Origin: Bacteroides sp.
GTDB taxonomy: Bacteria; Bacteroidota; Bacteroidia; Bacteroidales; Bacteroidaceae
Direction: 5' to 3'
NCBI RefSeq assembly: GCF_030151085.1
Contig: NZ_JASLER010000024.1
Location: forward strand, 1-7,331
Length of the DNA: 7,331 nucleotides
The translations under genes were made by a program, and so were the position numbers. The notes under the pieces are model-generated. The model made no database searches. It was not told the DNA's origin and saw only the letters and a list, made by a program, of their open reading frames with translations. Of the stretch, positions 1-5,081 are shown piece after piece; within the stretch, counting starts at the first letter, position 1, and every line of letters begins with the position of its first letter.

Positions 1-521
1 AGATGTTCTACCGACTGATCTTCGGGCGGACAACGCAAAGCATCCATCGCACGTTCCAGCTTACTATCGAGGTTCCAGGCATCGGTAGCATCAATGATGT
101 CCTGCAATTCGCCTTGACGTGCGAAGAGCTTGTCCATCTTATCCTGATCTTCGTAATATTCGGGCAAACCGAACTTCTGGTTGATTTCTTCGTATTCGTT
201 CAGGGCATCCACAATGGGCTGCACACCTTCCATAACGATCTCTTTCACAGTCTTGGTAGGGTCAAGATAGGGTTCCTGCGCCAAATATCCTACTGTATAT
301 CCCGGTGAAAACACCACTTCGCCCTGATAGGATTTATCTAACCCGGCGATAATCTTCAGCAGGGTTGATTTACCAGAACCGTTCAGACCGATGATGCCGA
401 TCTTCGCTCCATAGAAGAACGAGAGGTAGATGTTCTTTAACACCTGCTTGTTGTTCTGCGGAATGGTTTTATTTAACCCAACCATAGAAAAAATAATCTT
501 CTTATCGTCTACTGTAGCCAT
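1..521 (-). CDS. ettA: EttA, energy-dependent translational throttle ABC-F ATPase (N-terminal part, cut by window edge)
   Basis: ABC-F proteins are soluble twin-ATPase factors with no membrane domain. EttA binds the ribosomal E site and gates entry into elongation according to ATP/ADP level. The 173 visible residues start at the ATG at 521-519 and run off the left edge; the family is about 555-560 residues, so roughly a third is seen. Visible features: a core near residues 26-36 (VLKNIYLSFF), Walker A GLNGSGKST at 45-53, a Q-loop Q82 in LAQEP, and the insertion around residues 90-160 ending in LERAMDALRCP. The window stops just before the expected LSGGE signature. The start of the ABC domain and the LERAMDALR segment resemble E. 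coli EttA closely from memory, which favours EttA over Uup or antibiotic-resistance ABC-F proteins. It is transcribed divergently from the carboxylase operon. The truncation is only the window edge. Confidence 0.92.
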   Translation of the reverse strand, partial: MATVDDKKIIFSMVGLNKTIPQNNKQVLKNIYLSFFYGAKIGIIGLNGSGKSTLLKIIAGLDKSYQGEVVFSPGYTVGYLAQEPYLDPTKTVKEIVMEGVQPIVDALNEYEEINQKFGLPEYYEDQDKMDKLFARQGELQDIIDATDAWNLDSKLERAMDALRCPPEDQSVEH

Positions 522-636
522 ATAAATGATTTAATGTATGAATAATGTGAACTTTCCGGGGGGATAGTTCATTATATAATATATACGTAATTTATAAAAA
601 TAATTTCAAGTAAAAACGAATTCTTAATAATGGCAG

Positions 637-667
637 CAAAAGTACATGATTAATCGGTAATCACAAA
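637..667 (-). promoter_or_regulatory. Bacteroides-type promoter of ettA
   Basis: Read on the minus strand there is TTTG (667-664), a 19-base gap, then TACTTTTG (644-637). This fits the Bacteroides primary sigma factor consensus TTTG / TAnnTTTG with 19-21 bp spacing. Transcription would start near 630 and leave a leader of about 110 nt before the ettA ATG at 521. That leader contains a weak GAACT/AGTTC inverted repeat (549-553/566-570) around a G-rich run. No equally good promoter was found on the plus strand for the divergent carboxylase operon; GTAATTTG at 683-690 is only a partial -7 match. Confidence 0.65.
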
Positions 668-725
668 GAAAATTGATACAATGTAATTTGTATGACAGGG
701 TTTCCGCTACCAATCTACTACTTTT

Positions 726-2297
726 ATGCCAGACCAAAAACAATTAATGCCTATGAAGGAACTACTTACACGACTGGAGGAACTGAACCGTACAGCCGAA
801 ATGGGAGGCGGAGAAGCCCGCATCGAGAAACAACATTCTGCCGGCAAACTCACCGCACGCGAGCGCATTGACCTGCTACTAGAAAAAGGATCATTCATCG
901 AACTGGACAAGTTGGTAACACACCGTTGCACCGACTTTGGTATGGAAAAACAAAAGTATCAAGGCGATGGCGTTGTCACCGGCTATGGTATGATTGGCAA
1001 ACGTTTAGTCTATGTATTTGCACAAGATTTTACTGTTTTCGGCGGTGCGCTTTCCGAAACTCATGCGAAGAAAATCTGCAAAGTGATGGATATGGCCATG
1101 CAAATGGGTGCCCCTATCATCGGTTTGAACGACTCGGGAGGTGCACGCATCCAGGAAGGTGTACGTTCATTGGCAGGATATGCTGAAATTTTTCTACGTA
1201 ACTCACTGGCTTCGGGCGTTATTCCACAGATAAGCGCTATTATGGGTCCGTGCGCAGGTGGAGCAGTGTACTCACCTGCATTGACCGACTTCATCCTGAT
1301 GGTAAAGGATTCGGGATATATGTTCATCACTGGCCCCGATGTTGTAAAGAGCGTTACCCAAGAAGAAGTTTCGAAAGATGAGCTTGGCGGTGTCGATGTG
1401 CATACCACCAAATCAGGCGTTGCCCATCTCGCTGCGGAAAACGACATCGAATGTATCAATTACATTCGGGAACTGATTTCCTATCTGCCGGGCAACAATA
1501 TGGAGGAACCGCCTTTTGTAGCAACTACCGACTCTCCTACCCGCCTCACTCCGGAACTTACTCAATTGATTCCTACTAATCCAAATCAGCCATACGACAT
1601 CAAAGAGATGATTCGTGCGGTAGCGGATGATAATAATTTCTTCGAATTACAGGAAGATTATGCCAAAAACATCGTCATCGGTTACATCCGCCTGAACGGA
1701 AAGACCATCGGCGTAGTGGCCGACCAACCGCTGGCACTGGCAGGCACACTGGACATCAATGCTTCCATCAAAGCAGCGCGTTTTGTACGTTTCTGCGATG
1801 CATTCAACATTCCTCTGCTCACGCTCGTAGACGTTCCGGGATTCCTTCCGGGCATTGACCAAGAGTACGGCGGCATCATTCGGAATGGCGCCAAACTACT
1901 GTATGCCTATTGCGAAGCAACTGTTCCTAAGGTCACAGTGATTACCCGCAAGGCTTACGGAGGAGCTTACTGCGTAATGAGTTCCAAACATATCCGTGGT
2001 GATGTAAATCTCGCCTTCCCCACTGCCGAAATTGCCGTAATGGGTCCGGACGGTGCGGTAAATATATTATTCCGCAAGGACATCGATGCCGCCAAAGACA
2101 CCGATGCCAAACGGAAAGAAATGCAGGATGACTATCGGAGCAAGTTTGCCAACCCGTATCGTGCAGCCGAACTGGGATATATAGACGAGGTTATCGACCC
2201 TACTATCACCCGTCTGCACCTGATCAGGAGTTTCGAAATGCTTGCTAACAAACGGCAGTCGAATCCTCCGAAGAAACATTCCAATCTACCTTTATAA
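726..2297 (+). CDS. Acyl-CoA carboxylase carboxyltransferase (beta) subunit, PccB/MmdA type
   Basis: It transfers the carboxyl group from carboxybiotin to an acyl-CoA (acetyl- or propionyl-CoA) in the cytoplasm. The 523 residues are full length for the family (about 510-540). Two crotonase-like halves are visible. The N-half has GGGEARIEKQH (27-37), TARERI (43-48), the acyl-CoA/oxyanion segment SGGARIQEG (137-145) and GPCAGGAVYSPALTDF (174-189). The C-half has VDVPGFLPG (368-376), RKAYGGAYCVMSSKH (408-422) and AEIAVMGPDGAVNI (434-447). The family-typical tail PPKKHSNLPL is intact. Residue 416 is Cys where PccB enzymes have Asp, so the substrate is left open. The start is uncertain: ATGs at 726, 747 and 753 are in frame, none has a Shine-Dalgarno, and an in-frame stop lies at 693. 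It is the first gene of an operon with the biotin carboxylase and carrier genes, which argues against a membrane-linked methylmalonyl-CoA decarboxylase. Confidence 0.93.
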   Translation: MPDQKQLMPMKELLTRLEELNRTAEMGGGEARIEKQHSAGKLTARERIDLLLEKGSFIELDKLVTHRCTDFGMEKQKYQGDGVVTGYGMIGKRLVYVFAQDFTVFGGALSETHAKKICKVMDMAMQMGAPIIGLNDSGGARIQEGVRSLAGYAEIFLRNSLASGVIPQISAIMGPCAGGAVYSPALTDFILMVKDSGYMFITGPDVVKSVTQEEVSKDELGGVDVHTTKSGVAHLAAENDIECINYIRELISYLPGNNMEEPPFVATTDSPTRLTPELTQLIPTNPNQPYDIKEMIRAVADDNNFFELQEDYAKNIVIGYIRLNGKTIGVVADQPLALAGTLDINASIKAARFVRFCDAFNIPLLTLVDVPGFLPGIDQEYGGIIRNGAKLLYAYCEATVPKVTVITRKAYGGAYCVMSSKHIRGDVNLAFPTAEIAVMGPDGAVNILFRKDIDAAKDTDAKRKEMQDDYRSKFANPYRAAELGYIDEVIDPTITRLHLIRSFEMLANKRQSNPPKKHSNLPL

Positions 2298-2301
2298 TAA
2301 T

Positions 2302-2307
2302 AGGAGG
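2302..2307 (+). promoter_or_regulatory. Strong Shine-Dalgarno of the biotin carboxylase gene
   Basis: AGGAGG lies 8 bases before the ATG at 2316, inside the 18-bp gap after the carboxyltransferase stop. It fixes the start of the biotin carboxylase. A full consensus Shine-Dalgarno is uncommon in Bacteroides, where most genes start without one, and neither of the other two genes of this operon has one at its start. Confidence 0.75.
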
Positions 2308-2315
2308 ACTGAGTT

Positions 2316-3827
2316 ATGATAAAGAAAATATTAGTTGCCAACCGAGGAGAAATAGCCATGCGCATCTTCCGCACCTGCCGGGTGATGAACATTGCTACGG
2401 TTGCCATTTATACACGTGTTGACCGTGGTGCCCTGCATGTGCGCTACGCCGAAGAAGCTTACTGCATCTCCGATTCACCCGAAGATACGTCCTATTTGAA
2501 ACCTGAAAAGATTCTTGCCATCGCCAAGAAAATCGGTGCCGCCATCCATCCCGGCTACGGATTCTTGTCAGAGAATGCCGACTTTGCCCGTAGATGTGAA
2601 GAAGAAGGAGTAATATTTATCGGTCCGAATGCCGATATTATCGCCAAGATGGGCATCAAGACAGAGGCACGGAAAATCATGCGTGAAGCTGGATTGCCTA
2701 TCGTTCCCGGTACAGAGAACCCTGTAAAAGGAATTGCAGAGGCCAAGAAAGTGGCTACCGAAGTAGGTTATCCAATCATGCTGAAAGCATTGGCTGGCGG
2801 AGGTGGAAAAGGTATGCGCTTGGTCCGTTCGGAACAAGATATCGAAGAAGCTCTCCGATTGTCACAATCTGAAGCCGGTAGTTCGTTTGGCAACGATGCT
2901 GTATATATCGAGAAGTATATCGAAAATCCACATCACATTGAAGTGCAAATTTTAGGTGATAAATATGGTAACGTTATCCATCTGCACGAGCGTGAATGCT
3001 CCATTCAACGCCGTAATCAGAAGGTTATAGAAGAGTCCCCGTCACCCTTCGTGAAAGACGAAACTCGCAAGAAAATGTTCAAAGTATCTGTGGAAGCCTG
3101 CAAAAAGATAGGTTATTACAGTGCCGGCACATTGGAATTCATGATGGACAAAGACCAGAACTTCTATTTCCTCGAAATGAATACCCGTCTGCAAGTGGAG
3201 CATCCTGTTACGGAAGAGTGTACCGGTGTCGACCTTGTACGTGATATGATTCTTGTGGCCGGTGGCAATCGTCTGCCTTATAAACAAGAAGATATTGAAT
3301 TCCGGGGTGCTGCCATAGAGTGCCGCATCTATGCCGAAGATCCGGTAAACAACTTTATGCCTTCACCCGGTGTAATCACCGTACGCGAGGCTCCTGAAGG
3401 ACGTAACGTCCGCCTGGATAGTGCCGCATACGCAGGCTTCGAAGTGTCACTACACTATGATCCGATGATTGCCAAACTATGTTGTTGGGGACGTAATCGA
3501 GATTCTGCAATATCCAGTATGGCACGTGCCTTGCGCGAATACAAGATTTTGGGTATCAAGACCACTATCCCCTTCCACCAACGTGTATTGAAGAATGAAG
3601 CATTTCTGAAAGGAAATTATGATACAACATTCATAGACACACGTTTTGACAAGGAGGATTTGAAACGCCGCCAGAACACCGATCCTACTGTAGCCGTTAT
3701 AGCCGCTGCCCTGAAGCATTATGAGGAGGAGAAAGATGCTGCTTCCCGCGCCACAACTCTTCCTGTAGTGGGTGATTCTCTTTGGAAATATTATGGTAAG
3801 CTACAAATGACAGCCAATAATTATTAA
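2316..3827 (+). CDS. accC: Biotin carboxylase subunit of acyl-CoA carboxylase
   Basis: It carboxylates the biotin of the carrier subunit using ATP and bicarbonate, the first half-reaction of acetyl/propionyl-CoA carboxylase. The 503 residues follow the AccC plan: N-domain MIKKILVANRGEIAMRI (1-17), HPGYGFLSENADFA (78-91), the ATP-grasp glycine loop GGGGKGM (161-167), HIEVQILGD (207-215), and QRRNQKVIEE (231-240) with the bicarbonate-site lysine K236. Metal and catalytic residues are E274 and E287-N289-R291 in LEMNTRLQVEHPVTE, and the biotin-site arginine is R366 in NVRLDS. All expected catalytic residues are present. It is about 50 residues longer than E. coli AccC (449); the extra C-terminus (about 447-503) has no motif I recognise and may contact the other subunits. 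The start is set by the AGGAGG at 2302. It lies 18 bp after the carboxyltransferase gene and 72 bp before the carrier gene. The symbol follows common annotation; pccA would fit equally well. Confidence 0.94.
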   Translation: MIKKILVANRGEIAMRIFRTCRVMNIATVAIYTRVDRGALHVRYAEEAYCISDSPEDTSYLKPEKILAIAKKIGAAIHPGYGFLSENADFARRCEEEGVIFIGPNADIIAKMGIKTEARKIMREAGLPIVPGTENPVKGIAEAKKVATEVGYPIMLKALAGGGGKGMRLVRSEQDIEEALRLSQSEAGSSFGNDAVYIEKYIENPHHIEVQILGDKYGNVIHLHERECSIQRRNQKVIEESPSPFVKDETRKKMFKVSVEACKKIGYYSAGTLEFMMDKDQNFYFLEMNTRLQVEHPVTEECTGVDLVRDMILVAGGNRLPYKQEDIEFRGAAIECRIYAEDPVNNFMPSPGVITVREAPEGRNVRLDSAAYAGFEVSLHYDPMIAKLCCWGRNRDSAISSMARALREYKILGIKTTIPFHQRVLKNEAFLKGNYDTTFIDTRFDKEDLKRRQNTDPTVAVIAAALKHYEEEKDAASRATTLPVVGDSLWKYYGKLQMTANNY

Positions 3828-3833
3828 ATTAAA

Positions 3834-3890
3834 GGAGTTATTCAGGTAATAAAAGTTATTTTAATAATAAGAAGTTATTTTGATAACTCC
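3834..3890 (+). repeat. GTTATT repeats and inverted repeat between biotin carboxylase and carrier genes
   Basis: The 72-bp gap holds GTTATT three times, starting at 3837, 3855 and 3874. The last two lie within a perfect 10-bp direct repeat AAGTTATTTT (3853-3862 and 3872-3881). A single ATAAC at 3883-3887 can pair with any of them. With the first copy it makes the 8-bp pair GGAGTTAT/ATAACTCC (3834-3841/3883-3890); with the third it makes a small hairpin around TTTG (3874-3887). The structure ends 10 bases before the carrier gene's start. A Shine-Dalgarno-like AAAGGAG (3831-3837) sits inside the 5' arm with no start codon after it. It may be an mRNA-stability or translation-control element; no function is shown. 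Confidence 0.5.
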
Positions 3891-3899
3891 CCAAAATGA

Positions 3900-4430
3900 A
3901 TGCTTATGAATACAATATTAGCAACATATTACGCCAAAATACAGGATATTCCTGATACCGAGTATAAAGTTGAGATACTCGAAGATGGACCCATAAAGAA
4001 AGTAGCAGTCAATGGCCAAATTTATGAGGTGGATTATAATGTAGGTGGAGACTCTATCTACTCCATTATCATAAATAATCATTCGCACGGAGTACAAATA
4101 TCCCCCATCTCCCACTCTGCCTACACCATCATGAACAAAGGAGATTTGTTTCAGATCGAGTTAAAAAGCGAACTGGAAAAGATTCATAACACCCGTAGTG
4201 GTTCCGATAAGCTGGGCCGCCAATTGATAGAATCTCCTATGCCAGGTGTAATCTTAAGGGTATACGTTAAGAAAGGTGATACTGTAAAACGTGGAGATCC
4301 ATTGTGTGTACTGGTAGCTATGAAGATGGAAAATGAGATCCGAGCTGTTGCAGATGGTATAGTAAAGGAAATCTTCGTAGAAGAAAACACCAAAGTGGGA
4401 TTGAATGACCGAATTATGATTGTTGAATAA
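3900..4430 (+). CDS. Biotin carboxyl carrier subunit of acyl-CoA carboxylase
   Basis: This subunit carries biotin between the biotin carboxylase and carboxyltransferase sites. The 176 residues have two parts. The C-terminal biotinyl/lipoyl domain (about 108-176) has ESPMPGVI (111-118) and the biotinylation motif VAMKMENE (139-146), with K142 the predicted biotinylated lysine. The N-terminal half (about 20-90) is rich in predicted beta strands (EYKVEILEDG, IYEVDYNVGG, YSIIINNHSHGVQIS, FQIELKSE) and resembles the subunit-bridging BT domain that sits before the carrier domain in propionyl-CoA carboxylase alpha chains; this is inferred from pattern only. The flexible Ala/Pro linker of E. coli AccB is absent. 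The start could be the ATG at 3900 or the one at 3906; neither has a Shine-Dalgarno, and a TGA at 3897 blocks extension upstream. It is the last gene of the operon. Confidence 0.9.
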   Translation: MLMNTILATYYAKIQDIPDTEYKVEILEDGPIKKVAVNGQIYEVDYNVGGDSIYSIIINNHSHGVQISPISHSAYTIMNKGDLFQIELKSELEKIHNTRSGSDKLGRQLIESPMPGVILRVYVKKGDTVKRGDPLCVLVAMKMENEIRAVADGIVKEIFVEENTKVGLNDRIMIVE

Positions 4431-4474
4431 AAAGAATCACGAATCAAAGTAGAAGATAGATCATTCCCAGCATT

Positions 4475-4525
4475 TTCATTCGTTCGTAAAACTTTGATAT
4501 TCAATATATTCATTCAGTCGTAAAA
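4475..4525. repeat. Imperfect 17-bp direct repeat, 34-bp period, after the carboxylase operon
   Basis: TTCATTCGTTCGTAAAA (4475-4491) recurs as TTCATTCAGTCGTAAAA (4509-4525), 15 of 17 bases identical, with a start-to-start distance of 34 bp. The second copy runs directly into the 22-bp-period array. Nearby, ATCAAAGT (4443-4450) and ACTTTGAT (4491-4498) form an 8-bp inverted repeat. No coding capacity is evident in the 336-bp gap 4431-4766; apart from these repeats, the array and the tRNA promoter I see only AT-rich sequence. Confidence 0.5.
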
Positions 4526-4606
4526 AGGCTACACCCTTTACTCTATATGGCTACACCCTTTTTGTAATATGGTGTAGCCCTGTGGGGCAAAGGGTGTAGC
4601 CATATA
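4524..4606. repeat. Four-copy GGCTACACC array with exact 22-bp period, two direct and two inverted
   Basis: GGCTACACC occurs at 4527-4535 and 4549-4557, and its reverse complement GGTGTAGCC at 4571-4579 and 4593-4601. Start-to-start spacing is 22 bp each time. The match is longer for some pairs: 4544-4561 and 4589-4606 are a perfect 18-bp inverted repeat, and 4527-4539 pairs perfectly with 4589-4601 over 13 bp. A small GCCC-TGTG-GGGC hairpin lies at 4577-4588. As RNA it could fold in alternative ways: outer 1-4 with inner 2-3, or 2-4 with copy 3 in the loop. It follows the carboxylase operon and precedes the tRNA, so it could act as a structured transcript end. It has no U-run typical of an intrinsic terminator, and it could instead be a protein-binding array or a dispersed Bacteroides repeat. 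Confidence 0.85.
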
Positions 4607-4708
4607 AAACAAAAGGTATAAGGATATAAAATGAATCCTAGTTTCTTCATTATTTGTCCGCATTAATTCCCCATCGCCCTATTTATTTCCCAAAAAAAAT
4701 CAATAATA

Positions 4709-4740
4709 TTTCGCATTTTCAAAAAACATTCCTATCTTTG
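4709..4740 (+). promoter_or_regulatory. Bacteroides-type promoter of tRNA-Lys
   Basis: TTTC (4709-4712), a 20-base gap, then a perfect TATCTTTG -7 box (4733-4740). The start would fall near 4747, about 20 bases before the mature tRNA 5' end at 4767, a normal leader for a tRNA gene. Confidence 0.7.
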
Positions 4741-4766
4741 CACCCGCTTAACAGCAATAAAGGATT

Positions 4767-4839
4767 GATTCGCTAGCTCAGCAGGTAGAGCACAACACTT
4801 TTAATGTTGGGGTCTTGGGTTCGAGCCCCAAGCGGATCA
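4767..4839 (+). tRNA. tRNA-Lys, anticodon TTT
   Basis: A complete 73-nt cloverleaf without encoded CCA. The acceptor stem GATTCGC (4767-4773) pairs with GCGGATC (4832-4838) with one T-G wobble, and the discriminator is A4839. The D stem is GCTC/GAGC (4776-4779/4788-4791). The anticodon stem CAACA/TGTTG (4793-4797/4805-4809) encloses the loop CTTTTAA with anticodon TTT at 4800-4802. The variable loop is GGGTC. The T stem TTGGG/CCCAA encloses TTCGAGC (4820-4826). It has its own promoter and terminator. A complete gene next to an outward-reading integrase suggests its 3' end is the element's attachment site and that integration preserved the gene. Confidence 0.96.
4810..4839. other. Presumed attachment site (attL) in the tRNA-Lys 3' end
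   Basis: Inferred, not seen directly. The tyrosine recombinase gene starts 242 bp downstream and points away from the tRNA, and elements of this type often recombine in the T-arm/acceptor half of a tRNA gene (NBU1 uses tRNA-Leu in Bacteroides). The second copy of the core, needed to prove this, would lie beyond the right edge. The exact crossover cannot be placed; the range is the most likely stretch, from the variable loop to the discriminator base. Confidence 0.5.
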
Positions 4840-4863
4840 CTGAAAACAAAAGAAAAATCAAGC

Positions 4864-4903
4864 AAATCCCTGATAATCAAACATTATCGGGGATTTCTTT
4901 TTT
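4864..4903 (+). terminator. Intrinsic terminator after tRNA-Lys
   Basis: The arms at 4864-4877 and 4883-4896 form a 14-bp stem with a single T-G wobble and a 5-base loop, followed by CTTTTTT. It is a textbook Rho-independent terminator 25 bases after the tRNA. It also insulates the integrase gene from tRNA transcription. Confidence 0.9.
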
Positions 4904-4955
4904 CTAGCAGGTGGCAGAAAATAGCCGTTTCAAGCATATTATCGGTGGATAAATC

Positions 4956-4988
4956 GTGGGACTAAAATTTAGTTCAAAAAAGTCCCAC
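4956..4988. repeat. Nested inverted repeats upstream of the integrase gene
   Basis: GTGGGACT (4956-4963) and AGTCCCAC (4981-4988) are a perfect 8-bp inverted repeat with a 17-base centre. Overlapping its left arm is a second palindrome, ACTAAA-A-TTTAGT (4961-4973). The site lies between the tRNA and the int promoter, where arm-type integrase sites or excisionase/repressor operators are expected. There is no U-run, so a terminator is unlikely. Confidence 0.55.
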
Positions 4989-5051
4989 AAATTTGCATCT
5001 TTCTCACTGATTCATAGTGTTTTGCATAGTACTACTTTGGAAGAGAATACA

Positions 5052-5059
5052 TAGTTTTG
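5052..5059 (+). promoter_or_regulatory. Possible -7 box of the integrase promoter
   Basis: TAGTTTTG matches the Bacteroides -7 consensus TAnnTTTG 22 bases before the int ATG. No TTTG stands at the normal distance upstream; those at 5021-5024 and 5036-5039 are too far or too close. It is therefore a weak promoter, or one that needs an activator. The hexamer CATAGT occurs at 5013, 5025 and 5050, the last overlapping this box. Confidence 0.4.
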
Positions 5060-5081
5060 TAACTCTAAAAACGATGTAAAA

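Noticed and set aside
3..308. Plus-strand open frame of 101 codons at the left edge
   Set aside because: It is the antisense shadow of ettA, whose minus-strand frame carries the Walker A motif and runs off the window.
1061..1459. Minus-strand open frame of 132 codons inside the carboxyltransferase gene
   Set aside because: The plus-strand frame here encodes conserved carboxyltransferase motifs (SGGARIQEG, GPCAGGAVYSPALTDF); the reverse peptide has no recognisable features.
3896..3955. Alternative start ATG at 3896 for the carrier gene
   Set aside because: That frame gives MNAYEYNISN and stops after 19 codons; the carrier frame begins at 3900 or 3906.
726..4430. Sodium-pumping methylmalonyl-CoA decarboxylase operon (MmdA with membrane subunits)
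   Set aside because: A soluble biotin carboxylase gene is present and no membrane beta or gamma subunit is seen, so a carboxylase fits better.
4184..4513. Minus-strand open frame of 109 codons over the end of the carrier gene
   Set aside because: It is antisense to the biotinylation domain, and its start lies in the repeat region with no promoter or RBS.
4524..4606. CRISPR-like short regular repeats
   Set aside because: Only four 9-bp cores, half of them inverted, with 13-bp gaps; no CRISPR repeat-spacer structure and no cas genes.
4906..4916. AGCAGGT after the tRNA terminator, resembling the tRNA D-loop, as a tRNA remnant or second att copy
   Set aside because: Only 7 bases match and no other part of the tRNA follows; chance similarity.
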